Shown here piece by piece: positions 23,165 through 33,527 of a DNA stretch of 64,000 bases. Source of the stretch: Lumbricus rubellus (Eukaryota > Annelida > Clitellata > Crassiclitellata > Lumbricidae). Both the position numbers and the translations under genes were made by a program. Each line of letters opens with the position of its first letter. Position 1 is the stretch's first letter. Under the pieces are notes generated by a model. That model did no database searches and had not been told where the DNA came from. It saw nothing but the letters and a program-made list of their open reading frames with translations. The DNA is taken from contig OX243812.1 in NCBI GenBank assembly GCA_945859605.1, forward strand, positions 43,769,009-43,833,008. Reading direction: 5' to 3'.

Positions 23165-23560
23165 ACGGGATGAACCAAAAAGGGGGCCCTTAGGTTTTTG
23201 GCCAATATCTTGGCCAAAAGTACGAATTTCGACATGAAATTTTACAGGCTTAAAAACAATTCAGATGGCCAGCTTTCATCAAAATATTTCAAACAGAACA
23301 AAAGTTATATCACTTTTAGGGAGGCCAATCACTGTTTTTTTTGACGATTCCAAAACATAATGAAAATTTTAAGATTTCTCAAAAACGTTACGTGATGGGA
23401 TAATTTCAAGGTGATTTTCGTGATCAGCAGCAGAAACTACATAAGAAACACATGAAAGTGTCCAGCAAGCAACATCACTGTTGTCCAGTGTAATAAGCGA
23501 CTATACGGTCCAGCTCTTGATCGAAAATTTTCTGATGAACGTTTTTGTTCCGTGATGTTT
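23165..23560. mobile_element. Mariner-like fragment (family D), left inverted repeat
   Basis: GGCCAATATCTTGGCCAAAA, then TCATCAAAATATTTCAAACA and GAACAAAAGTTAT, match the left inverted repeat of the interrupted element at 53865-57724. Only one end is visible. Confidence 0.7.
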
Positions 23561-23584
23561 GTGCTTCCCTAATAATTCTGGGAG

Positions 23585-23770
23585 AAGTGATATTGGAGGG
23601 AAAAAGAAAGAGAGGAAGACCGAGACTTGATGATGCTAGGATGAATGATGACTGACGGATACAGCAAACGAAGAGAAAAGCACAGCGAAGAGAAGAATGG
23701 CGTCATTGGAATTTTAAACCTGCCAAGAATTTAAGAAAGAAGAATCTTGTAGCAATTTTGTCTTCCTGAC
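23585..23770 (+). pseudogene. RTE/endonuclease-type LINE, 3' end of ORF
   Basis: The plus strand encodes LEGKRKRGRPRLDDARMND, a stop, then RKAQRREEWRHW. This is the G-x-R-x-R-G-R-P motif and Trp-rich tail common at the C-terminus of RTE-like and related endonuclease LINE polyproteins. Only about 60 codons remain, and an internal stop breaks the frame. Confidence 0.55.
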
Positions 23771-23789
23771 TGAACGCCAATTTCTAACT

Positions 23790-24533
23790 ATGTTGCAACT
23801 TAATTGTTTCTAAAATTTGGAATTTCAAGACGCCATTGGCCAATTAAGTTTCTTTTTAAGCGAGACCTGATAAAAAGTTAAACATGGACTGATGAATGAT
23901 TGAATTGGTTTTGCAACGTGAAAAATCGATGATTCTCTCATTTAGGCCTATTTATTGACATTTATTGCCACAAGGCGTGACAAGGGATTCTTGGATATAG
24001 GCGGCTATGTGGTCAAACATTTTCATGGTCATAAAGACAGAACAACTTTCGTACCCTCTCTTTTTTATTACAAACGTTCTTGAATTTGCGTTGCTTGGTG
24101 ACTGTTGCTTTATAAAAACCTATTGCCTAACTGAAGAAACTGTCATACTGTAGGCCTTAACGACGTCTATATTTCCTGGAAATTCGACAATTTATAGAAT
24201 TATTGTCTGTGTATGGATTAGTAGCATTGGTTGGCATAAAGTAGGCTATTTGTGACTCGGAGGCGAAGTAGGCCCTACTGTTCATTCGTCGCCGTTCAGT
24301 GATCGCGACTCATCGCAGTTCAAAGCTTTCAGCGTTTCTTCTGTCTACAACAAGAATGACAAACTATGTTGTAAAGAAAGGCAAAGCATCTGGTAACAGC
24401 CCATTAAAATTTGAATAAACTCCTTCATTTTCAGTCTCTGAATGAAGTAGGCTACCAGCATAATGAGCATATATAATCACTACAGCATACATGAGGCGCT
24501 GTATTGATTCTACACAACTTAAGCGTCTCCAAC
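23790..24533. other. Unannotated DNA
   Basis: No repeat is recognised. A short plus-strand frame, MTNYVVKKGKASGNSPLKFE, starts at 24357 after a GC-richer stretch at 24280-24340. It could be a first coding exon with a weak donor (TCTG|GTAACA) or chance. I found no matching second exon. Confidence 0.3.
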
Positions 24534-26887
24534 CAGTGGCGCAACCAGAGGGATGCTGGGAGGTGCTTGAGTACCCCATGGCTAAAAAGGTGACCCACGC
24601 AATTTTTCAAAAGCCGATGCCTTTTTTGTGGGAGGGGTGAGGGGGTCTTTAACTCTTTCAGTCTTTCAAATTACACAATCAAGCAAGTTTCTTAATTCTT
24701 CTGTATCATGATCTTAGGCAAATTCATGGTTCAAAAAGCAATAGATTTCAGTGTTAGCTGGTCTACCTGAGTTTGTCTGGGTCTCGAGAATTTTCCTAGT
24801 GATGAATTAAAAGCGGTTAGTGATATGCCTATACCTTTACATTACAGTGTCTCGCCAATTTATTGATAATATATTACGGCATAACTGATAGTACGCATAC
24901 CGTGTGTGCCAGCCAGGATTTTTTTGTCTGTACGCACAATACACTATGATTTTTTCTGTACCGTACGCACAATACAACTTGCACAAAATAATATGAAGCG
25001 AACAGCGATCGATACGAGCTTATATAATATATTATATATAGGCTATGTATGTGTGTATGTATTAATATACCGTATATGCCTACTGGCGATTATGGGGTCT
25101 CACCAGCATAAGCTTTTTGCTCCATTTTGGGTATACGCATAGAGGTAATTTTGGATGTTAAAAGTGGTGACGCTTTTTTTATATCCTTTTCGCGCTGTAC
25201 GCACTTGCGTAAGTGCGTACGCCTAACGTCGCCTCTGGTGTGTGCTATTTTATTAAGGTCTAATTAAGAATTGTTTACTTAAAATTCGTATTATAATAAT
25301 ATATAGTTATTTAGCTTTGTTTGATCTAGACATTTTCAGCGGAGAAAGCGCCCAGAAATGAAAATTTTCTCCCAGAAAATTTGACAAAATGATAGTTCTT
25401 AGTTGCTGTTTATTGTTTAAACTGCCATATATTCTACTATGATCTTATTTCCTACTATATAGTTATAATTTTATTATAAATTATGAAAATATAATTATGT
25501 TACTATCGTATGATATTATAATGTGCATAACTTACTGTCAGAGGCGATAGGCGAGACGTAAGTAATTGTCAGGCAACACTCTGAAGTTTTAAACCCCCAA
25601 AGCTTTTGTTCGGAGATGCTTATATCCCCGATATGTTATAAATATTTCATAAATATTATTAGCCTATAAATTTGTGCATTGTTATCCACTGTTTGTTCAG
25701 ACTAGAGCCTAAAATGATGTCTTTAAGTGTGTGTAGGTTAAATTAAAAAAATTCTTAAACCGATGGGAGGAGACATTTTATTAAAATCTGATATAACGTC
25801 TCTGAGCACTATAATCATGAGCTATTTTGTAACAAAAATGACAGCTTTAAAAGTCCTGGTGTACTGTGCAAATCCAAAATATTTAAGTAATTGCGAGGCA
25901 ACACTCTGAAATTTTAAACTCAAATCTATGACCATCAGCATTGAAAATGAGCAATTTTATTCAGATGACAGCTTAAAAGCAAATTACAGCATGGAAATTA
26001 TACAAATTAAACAATGGTGAGAGACATTGAAGTCTTAGGCCTACACCATGTCTGTCAGCAATGGAATCATGATAAATTTCGTTAAAATGGCCTAAAATGA
26101 TACCACTGCAGTGTGGAAAAATTCTATGTTGGGGAGGAGCCACATCCCCCTACCCAAACCCCTTTTTATGCTACCGATGTTGAAATCTGAAATCACTCTT
26201 TTTTTATCAGCACTGAAGTAAGAGTTAGGCTAATTTTCTAAGTTGACATCTTAAAATGGTACCATAATAAACTTGGAAACTCACAAAAATAATTTTTTAT
26301 TATTGTGAGTATATTTATTGAAGTTTAGACCACTCTTATTAGCACTGAAATAGTATATATAGCAATTTTGCTTTAGATTGCGGCTTAATAATTATGTTAC
26401 CATTGCAGTGTGGAAAGTAGAAAATTTCTGATGTGGAGGAGCACATCTCCTCCCAAATTCCCTGCCCTTTTCTGTCGGATGCTCGCTTTCGCACAGAAAC
26501 CTTGATTCCCAGAGAATGGACTAAATAAAACACTGGTTATTGGGGAAGGGTTAGATTGAACACTGGTTACTAATTCTGCCACTGTAGGCCTTAATAGCCT
26601 ACCCTTTGTCTTATCTAAACAAATGGGAACGGACATTTTTTAAGTCTTAAACCATGTTTTTCATAAGTTTTCATGACTTTATCGCTCATAAATACAGCTG
26701 GCAAACAAGAGCCTGAAGTTGATGTAAAAAATGTGGTGGTTTTTAGACCTCGCTGAGGGAGCTTACGACGCTCCACAGATCAGGGGCATTGGCGTTAGCA
26801 TTGGCTTTGTGCCTTCGGCAATCGGCACTCGTTGTTTACAATAATAATTATGAGCACCCCCAGGAAAATGTTCTGGTTGCGCCCCTG
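24534..26887. mobile_element. hAT-like element, non-autonomous
   Basis: The left end is CAGTGGCGCAACCAGAGGGA. The right end, read inward, is CAGGGGCGCAACCAGAACAT; both continue with matching segments ending GGTGCT. The interior is AT-rich with no transposase. A segment around 26110-26160 partly repeats at 26405-26460 (GTGTGGAAA...GGAGGAG). No convincing 8-bp target duplication is visible, so both ends may belong to an old or composite copy. Confidence 0.55.
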
Positions 26888-27150
26888 ATTCTCACTACAC
26901 ATCTTCCTCCATTTGATGTCATTGTCTTGGTCTTGTTTTTGTTTATCTGTAGTCCATATATGCTACCTGCTCTGTTGATTCTGTCTGCAAGCTCCTGTAG
27001 TTCCTCATGTGAGTTTACCCACAGAATCATAACGTCCGCGTATCTTAGGCTTGCTATACTCCTTCTTCCTATCCGCACCCCTCCCTCATACCCATCCAGT
27101 GATACCCTCATCACCATTTCCTCTTCAATGTTGAACAGTTGACCTCTTCC
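26888..27150 (-). pseudogene. RT palm fragment of an RTE-like LINE
   Basis: On the minus strand, VSLDGYEGGVRIGRRSIASL is followed by RYADVMILWVNSHEELQELA and DRINRAGSIYGLQINKNKTK. This matches the reverse transcriptase catalytic box and the following motif of RTE-like LINEs. The second Asp of the YADD box is Val (YADV), which would abolish polymerase activity. It is flanked by the hAT-like end on the left (minus-strand downstream) and the family-Y repeat on the right. Confidence 0.75.
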
Positions 27151-27201
27151 TGCGGCGTCACGTGGCGCGAACTGTCGGATGCTGGGTCCGTCAGTCATTG
27201 G

Positions 27202-28207
27202 CACCCGCATAAATTTTTGCAGGGGGGCAAAACCTTTCGATGATGAATACAGTTACCGTTAATGTTTTAGTAACAAGAGCTTGAAAAATGCAAAGCTGGA
27301 AATTAATAGCACGAGTATTTTTCAATGAGGTTTCTTAATGCAAATTTTTCAGTTTCATTTTGTGTAGGACTATCAGCTTTAATATGAATAGTTTCTTTAG
27401 TGCGAAGAAATTTGTTGACAATTTAAAAAAGTAGATGTTAAAAGTGGTTTCCTGAAGCGGCGCTGTAATATTTTAAGTCTATTGAATGAATTAATGAATA
27501 AATGAAAAAAATAGGTGCCAGTTTTCAAGGTGCAAGTGTTCCTCTAGCTACTTCTATATTTTAATAATAATTTCTAAACTTCTAAAGCGCCACTCGAAAG
27601 CCGGTCGCAGAGCTCCAGATTATTCACAAGTGCTGCATCGAGTCAGAATGTTATTCAAAGGACCGTAGTAAGAATACAATACTAAGAATAGAATACTAAT
27701 CCGGTAGCCAAGGCAGTAGCTGATAATGCGGGTATCGTTAAGAAAGGTGGAGGATCTGGATCGAGTGTGGGGTGGGGTAGTATCAATTCTTTTGAGCAGT
27801 TTTGGGTGGAACTCCCCGAAAGAGCCTTTTATGAGTTTTATCCAAGGTTCTCTACGGTTTGACCTCCCTATAGATTTTGTACTGACAGCATGCAAAATGG
27901 ACAAACTGCAGCCATGGCTTCTATAGCTGACTTGATTTATATAGCCTAATACTGGTGAATAAGCAGATCTCCCTGACGTAGAGCCTGATTGAATTCGGTG
28001 CACTGTAGAGAAATTTCAAATTTTGGCATATTTTGTATTGATACTTAATTTTGTGCAGTTGTGAAAGGTTTCATGACAGCGAGATTCCAATCAAGTATGG
28101 ACTATAATCGATAGAAAAATACTATTTGCAAGGGCGCCTGCCGTAGGGTTAACAGCCAATGGTCACTGTTCAGCTTTTAACGGGAGCTTGAAAATGCAAG
28201 GCAGAAA
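27202..28207. mobile_element. hAT-like family Y, truncated copy interrupted by a LINE-like insert
   Basis: 27202-27557 and 28037-28207 align in order with 56114-56660 (for example ATGTTTTAGTAACAAGAGCT and TGCAGTTGTGAAAGGTT). The empty site in the 56-kb copy reads CTTCTATTGATACTTAA, so 27558-28036 is an insertion. That insert ends on the minus strand with GCGCTTTAGAAGTTTAG and AT-rich sequence, like a LINE tail, but no protein is identified with confidence. The copy stops about 25 bp from the neuropeptide splice donor, within what should be its intron. Confidence 0.75.
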
Positions 28208-28231
28208 ATTAAGAGCAAAATCTGAGAAAGT

Positions 28232-28236
28232 GTTAC
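28232..28236 (-). promoter_or_regulatory. Splice donor of neuropeptide exon
   Basis: Read on the minus strand the junction is TTCGAG|GTAACA. It fits the AG|GTRA donor consensus. Without splicing the frame would add 19 residues of hydrophobic, non-conserved character from the adjacent transposon-derived intron. Confidence 0.6.
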
Positions 28237-28899
28237 CTCGAATGCCATGCAGCTGTGGAAGTACAAGTTATTCAGAAGAGCAGAGCAGATTGCGTCGTCA
28301 GTTTGGTCTACCGGCAGTCCTAGAGATAGCATTTCCAATACCGAACTGGTAGACTCGTAGTCGCGCTTACCCCAACCACGACGTTTCTCAGCTAAATCGC
28401 GCTTACCCCAACCGCGACGTTTATCAGCCAAATTACGTTTACCCCAACCGCGGCGTTTCTCAGCTAAAGAGTCTCGCTTTCCCCAACCACGACGTTTTTC
28501 GGTGAGAAATTCACGTTTTCCCCACCCTCGTCGTTTCTCCGTTGTATAGTCGCGCTTTCCCCAGCCCTTTCGCTTAGCTACGCTGAACTCAGAATCGAAT
28601 TTCTCGCAGATGGCCTTGCTGGCTGTCCGTTTGCCCCATCCTCTTCTCTTGATTAGGTCGGAGATTACAGATTCGTTTGAGTCGAGTGTTTCGCCCTCTT
28701 GCAGAGCGGACCTGTCTAGCGCTTCTTCGTCTTTGTATAAGTTTCGTTTTTCCCATGCACTTCGTTTATCTGCATCGTGGTTCGAATCCATATCAATTCG
28801 CAGCCCATCGTCACTCCACGACTGAGTACCTGACTCAAAGGATAGATGTGCCTGTTGAAGCCGCATCAGAAATGCGACCAAGACAAACGCAAGCCTCAT
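28237..28899 (-). CDS. Multi-copy RGW-amide-type neuropeptide precursor, first coding exon
   Basis: The start is taken at the ATG at 28897-28899 because the next upstream ATG (28969-28971) lies only about 24 bases from the TATA box, at or before the expected transcript start. From this Met a hydrophobic signal peptide follows (MRLAFVLVAFLMRLQQAHLS). Seven units of KR-RGWG-KR or KR-KGWG-KR occupy 28363-28650 (six RGWG, one KGWG). They are separated by acidic spacers DYTTE, EFLTE, DSLAE, NLAD and DLAE. Dibasic cleavage and C-terminal amidation through the Gly would give RGW-amide, or GW-amide if cleavage is after RR. An eighth, degenerate unit KR-SAWE-KR precedes them and lacks the amide-donor Gly. 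The C-terminal part has two Cys 11 residues apart (AICSALLNNLYFHSCMAFE) before a splice donor. The family is not recognised; molluscan APGW-amide precursors have similar architecture. Confidence 0.8.
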
Positions 28900-28987
28900 G
28901 ATGTCGATGATTTCTCTGCTGGCGTTGCTCGTCTCTTCCAGACAGCAGGAAACAAAAGACTGAACACCCAACTAGCTTAGCAACGGA

Positions 28988-28995
28988 TATTTATA
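28988..28995 (-). promoter_or_regulatory. TATA box of neuropeptide gene
   Basis: The minus strand reads CTATAAATA here. A TTCAGTC initiator-like element has its A at 28961, 34 bases downstream of the first T of TATAAATA. This places the likely start of transcription near 28961-28967 and the 5' UTR at about 60-68 bases. It is consistent with the chosen Met at 28899. Confidence 0.65.
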
Positions 28996-29740
28996 GCCTA
29001 CTAGTTCATGCTATAGAGCGCCAAGCACGTGACACAGCTTCTGTCGGTAGGCTATCTAATCAAGTCACACAAGCAACAAACCTTCTGCTACACTCACATA
29101 GGCCCTATATAGCTGCTTCCGTCTCTTGAGCACGCACTTGTGTGTTAATTGACAATTCACCTCTAGGATGAGTTTGTATTTGAATAGACGTCTCACAATA
29201 GGCTACCTATTTAATTCCGGAATAATAATCAGCAACTGTGTCGCTGTGTCCACAGGAAGAAGACTCTCTTGACGCGGATTACCCAGCGTCGGCCGGATGC
29301 ATTTATACTTTATTTTATAGGTCTATTCTCAAATGAACCGCAAAAGGAATACAAATTGAGGAATACAAAATCCTGTCACCATTGGATAATGAACTTTTGA
29401 GTTCTGTCCAATTTGTTCTGACTATTGTCAAAATTTAAACGCTGTCAACCAGTTGCGCCTAACCATGTCACGTGGGGGTCGCAAACGTGACATGGGAGTA
29501 TAAACCCCATTCTGGTCGACTCGTACTGAATTGCAAAAGACTTCAGAAGTTACACATAACTGCAAATTAATAGGCCTATGCATGAGCATAGTCCATAATA
29601 AAAGTGACAATAGCCTACCGGCGAAAAACTGATATAACCACATTACAAAAAATATTCATTAGGCCTATTTCACAAAGATTGTTCTTACGATTTATTGGTG
29701 TGATGGCGTAATTTGAATTTTTTGTATTCTAGTCACCTGG
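28996..29740. other. Upstream flank of neuropeptide gene
   Basis: No other gene or clear repeat is recognised. This is the natural place for the cis-regulatory sequence of the minus-strand neuropeptide gene, but I cannot name specific sites. Confidence 0.35.
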
Positions 29741-31165
29741 TCACCTGGTGCCGTCAGCTTCTGGAGCTCTGGCGAAAGCCCTGATGTATTCTCTCCAACG
29801 TCTCCTCTCTCTAGTCGCCTCTCGTAGCTCCTCCAGTCTCATGCCAGACTTTTCCTGTACCTCATCCAACCATTTCTTCCTAGGTCTTCCGCATCTTCTC
29901 CTTCCCTCACCGCATGCCGTCATCAGCTCCTTTTCCAGACCGTTAGATCTCATCACATGGCCAAAGTAGCTCAATTTTCTCCAAGTTGCTGTTTGCTGCA
30001 GTGTCTCCTCCCTCTCTATTCCAAGCTCCTCGCGCACCGATTCGTTAGTTCTCTTCTCCGTCCATGAAATCCTTAGCATCTTTCTCCAAATCCACATCTC
30101 ACACGCGTTGATTTTCTTTTCCATATCCCGTGTCTTTGTCCATGTCTCGCATCCATATAGGACCACTGGGAAGATCAGTGCTCTTACCAGTCTTTTCTTT
30201 GTTTCCCTGCTCACGTATTTATCCTTCCAAATCTTTTCCAGACCGTTCATTGTCGTTTTCCCCATTATTACCCTCCTCCTTATTTCCATATCACTTCTTC
30301 CCTCCTTCTCTATCATAGATCCCAGGAATGTGAAGCTCGATACTACCTCTATTGTTTCTCCATCCACCTCAAAGTTTTTGTATGTTGCAGTTGTCATAAC
30401 CTTTGTTTTCTTTACATTGAAGTATAGTCCCGCCTTTTCGCTTTCCTTCCTGACTCTTCTTATTAACTCAACTAGGTCGTCCCTCTTACCCGCCAATAAT
30501 GTCGTATCATCGGCGTACCTCAGATTATTCAGTATTTTCCCCGCTATCCTTACCCCTTCTGTTGCCTCCTCCAATCCAGCCCTCCTCATAATTCTCTCGG
30601 CATACAGATTGAACAGGAAAGGGGACAAAATGCACCCCTGCCTCACTCCTTTCCTTATTTTAAATTTCCCTGTGTCACCATATTCAGTTCTTATTACCGC
30701 TTCTTGATCCACATAGAGGCCCTTTAGTAGTTTAACCAAATGCTTCGGAATTCCCATCTCAATTAGCGTCCGCCACAGTAGTGTATGGTCTATGCAATCA
30801 AACGCCTTGCTGTACTCTATAAAACACATATGCACCTGTTGCCCGTATTCCCTCTGTCTCTCCATAATCCACCTTATATTGGCGATGTGATCGCGCGTTC
30901 CTCGCGCCTTCCTAAATCCCGCTTGATTGGTTGGTAATTCCCTTTCGATTGTCTTCTCCATTCTTTTGTGGATTATTTTGAGAAGTATTTTGCTCGTGTG
31001 CGATATCATCGCTATCGTTCGATAATTTCCACACTCTCTCGCGTCTCCTTTCTTGAATATTGGTATGAACACGGTCCTTTTCCAGTCCTCCGGCCACTGC
31101 CCAGTTCTCCAGATTTGATTGCATAGTTTTGTAATAGTTCTCACCACTGCTTCATCTCCCGCTTA
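29741..31165 (-). pseudogene. RTE-like LINE, RT and C-terminal region
   Basis: A 468-codon open frame lacks the endonuclease domain, so the element is 5'-truncated near 31165. RT motifs in order are NYRTIAMISHTSKILLKIIH, QAGFRKARGTRDHI, IEYSKAFDCIDHTLLWRTLI, GVRQGCILSPFLFNLYAE and LRYADDTTLLAG. The C-terminal part has LYGCETWT, ISWTEKRTNESV, YFGHVMRSN and GRPRKKWLDEV. The YADD box is intact, but motif A has Glu for the first catalytic Asp (FIEYSKAFD where the family has FIDxxKAFD), so activity is unlikely despite the long open frame. The length of uninterrupted frame points to a fairly recent insertion. Confidence 0.9.
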
Positions 31166-31506
31166 TTCTAGTAGACAGGGAACAATGATAAGTTCAGTGA
31201 CTATTATGAACAGTTTTTTGTGTGATTTTAGTCCAATGCTGTATATAATGTAGAGTTGCTCGGTGTTGTAAGTTAGCCTATACGCTACCGGTAGGCTACC
31301 TGTATTATTATTAAAAAGAAAGAAAAACTTTATACTAAATTTAAAAAAAATCCCAACCCCGTAAAAAAGCCATATTTACCACTTATAATATCGCAATAAA
31401 TACAAAACTCTTCGTACAAAAATGGAACAAGATTACTATACCAATGAATTTGTCAAGTAGGCTATAATGGCAACCTAAAAAACGTGGCAGTTAAGTAACA
31501 CCCGGG

Positions 31507-32432
31507 CTACCAGGGAAGGGTGGTATCCACCCCCCTAGGTTTTTCCCAAATCAAACCTTTTTCGTTTGGAATAAAATTTTGACGTTTTAGGTAGCCGTAG
31601 AGGATTCATTTGCACACATTTTGAGCTAAAATGTGTGATGATATACCATACCATTCAAAAGTTATACCCGATATACCCGAGGCACCAGGGGGGGTGGATA
31701 CCACCCACCTTAGATTATCGGCTGTATCTTATCCGTCCTTTGACATGAAGAGACACAAATTACACCATTCTGTAGAGGAAATGTGGGGCTACATTTCCAT
31801 GCTCAGTGAGTTGTCTTTGGACAACCGGAAGTGCTCAAAATAAATTAAAATATAAGTAAAAGTGTTTATTTTCATAACATTTTCATGTTTTCCCTATTAA
31901 AAATTATTCATAATTTATTTTTTAAGAGAAATAAATTGTGTCATTCTATAGAGGGCATTTAGGGCTATTTTTTATACCAATTAATTTGACATTTGATGAC
32001 CGGAAGTGCTCAAAATAAATTTAAATGTGTGAAAATGTTGGGATTTTTTACAACGCAAACCGATAAGTCTGCGTAAACGTTTTTCAGCAGCTAATACATG
32101 TTTTTTCTTGTCATTGTAATTAAAACTAACTTATTACTAGTTTTTATAGTTGAATATTGGACTTTAATATATGTAAACTATTTTTAATTAAATAATGTTA
32201 AAAACACACAGAATCTAATATTTTGCTTATGCGAAAGTATACATTTTGTGGAATCGATGGGTGCCTACGGTAAAAAATTCATAACTTCGGGACGCTTTCA
32301 TATATTTTAAACCTAAATATACCATTTTGTGCAGAAATGAATGCTGAATCCATTGGTGTATTACAAGTTATGATATCTCAAACCAAACCCAAAATCCAGG
32401 GGGTGGGCGTGGTAACTACCCCCCCTTGGTAG
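31507..32432. mobile_element. TIR element with CTACCARGG termini
   Basis: The left end CTACCAGGGAAGGGTGGTAT and the inverse of the right end CTACCAAGGGGGGGTAGTTA are inverted repeats of about 28 bp. An internal relative, CCAGGGGGGGTGGATACCAC, lies at about 31686. The interior is AT-rich with no transposase. It abuts a LINE reading frame on its right. No clear target duplication was found. Confidence 0.65.
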
Positions 32433-33310
32433 TCAGTGTTACAAAAAAGCTTGGTAGCCTGAGGGTTAAATCTATTGTTAAGACTGAAAATAAGGATGTA
32501 CTATTAAAAGAAATAATAGTAAATGGCAAAATAATTGATGACTCTGAACTTATAGCACATACATTTAACACTCATTTTACTTATTTACCCAAACTGTTAG
32601 CACAAAAAATACCACCCTCAGCCAAAGCTTACATGCCAGCTTCCTCGCTTAATTCCTTTGCTGTCCTACCTACTTCCTTTCATGAGCTAATAACTATTAA
32701 CAAAACCCTTAAAGACACCCACAGTACTGGTCCTGATGATTTGAATCCGCACATATTGTCTTCTCTCATGGACTTATTAGCATCTCCATTCAGTTTCAGT
32801 GAGGTTATAAATAGCTCACTTAGAACTGGAATAGTTCCGTCTGACATAAAGTTAGCAAAAATCACACCCATTTATAAACAAGGAAATAAAAATGAGGTTT
32901 CAAATTTTAGACCAATTTCTATACTACCGTTTTTTTCTAAATTGTTTGAGAGGGTAATGTACGACCGCCTGTACTCCTTTATTAACCAGAACAAAACTTT
33001 GTACCCTTTTCAACATGGCTTTCAAAGAGAACACTCAACCTTCATGTCATTACTGGATATACAAGACAAAATCTCTCAAGCCATGGATAATAATGAATAT
33101 TCCATCTGCATTTTTCTTGACTTAGCTAAAGCATTGGATACCATCAACCATAATATCCTGCTAAACAAACTTGAGAATTACGGGATAAGAGGTATTGCAC
33201 TCACATGGTTCACAAATTACTAAAATAACCGTTACCAACAAGTCTCATGTAATGGGAAATTATCAAGCTTCCAAAAGATTGATTTTGGGGTCCCTCAGGG
33301 CTCAATCCTG
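32433..33310 (+). pseudogene. CR1/jockey-type LINE, RT N-terminal part
   Basis: The plus-strand frame carries FNTHFTYLPKLLAQKI, STGPDDLNPHILSSLMDLLA, NFRPISILPFFSKLFERVMY, HGFQREHST and CIFLDLAKALDTINHNILLN. These match the RT fingers and motif A of CR1/jockey/L2-group LINEs. A TAA at about 33221 interrupts WFTNY*NNRYQQVSCNGK, but the frame then continues in register into FGVPQGSIL, the next RT motif. The YADD box and everything after is lost. No start codon belongs to the element; the frame is 5'-truncated. Confidence 0.85.
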
Positions 33311-33470
33311 TTGTATATTCAGTTTTAATACTTCAACATTTATTGAATCAACGATCAACGTATCAAATCATAAATCAACTGAACTCTGGATCCCCGGATG
33401 TTGCACGAGAACTGTGCGTTAAACTAAAGCAAGTACGTAAGTAAGTATGTCAACCTATTAAAAACATAAT

Positions 33471-33490
33471 ATCCAACACCCTTCCGCTTA
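33471..33490 (-). mobile_element. Polypurine tract and LTR start of minus-strand gypsy
   Basis: Downstream of the minus-strand gypsy pol stop, the strand reads AAGCGGAAGGG then TGTTGGAT. A purine run followed by TG is the usual 3' LTR junction. The LTR itself seems truncated within about 60 bases. Confidence 0.5.
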
Positions 33491-33527
33491 AAATATCAGC
33501 AATTGTGAAGCAAAACAGATAATATAT

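Noticed and set aside
24357..24419. Possible first exon MTNYVVKKGKASG with donor GTAACA
   Set aside because: No matching second exon or recognisable protein, and the donor is weak. Noted only in the intergenic entry.
28237..28899. Assignment as TRH-type, APGW-amide or luqin-type precursor
   Set aside because: TRH-type peptides have Gln/Pro cores, APGW-amide needs Ala-Pro, and luqins are long RF/RW-amides with a single copy. Only the architecture or the Cys pair is similar.
28969..28971. ATG upstream of the neuropeptide signal peptide
   Set aside because: It lies about 24 bases from the TATA box, at or before the expected transcription start, and the added residues are not signal-like.
30108..30707. 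199-codon plus-strand frame
   Set aside because: It is the antisense shadow of the RTE-like LINE, whose minus-strand frame carries clear RT motifs.
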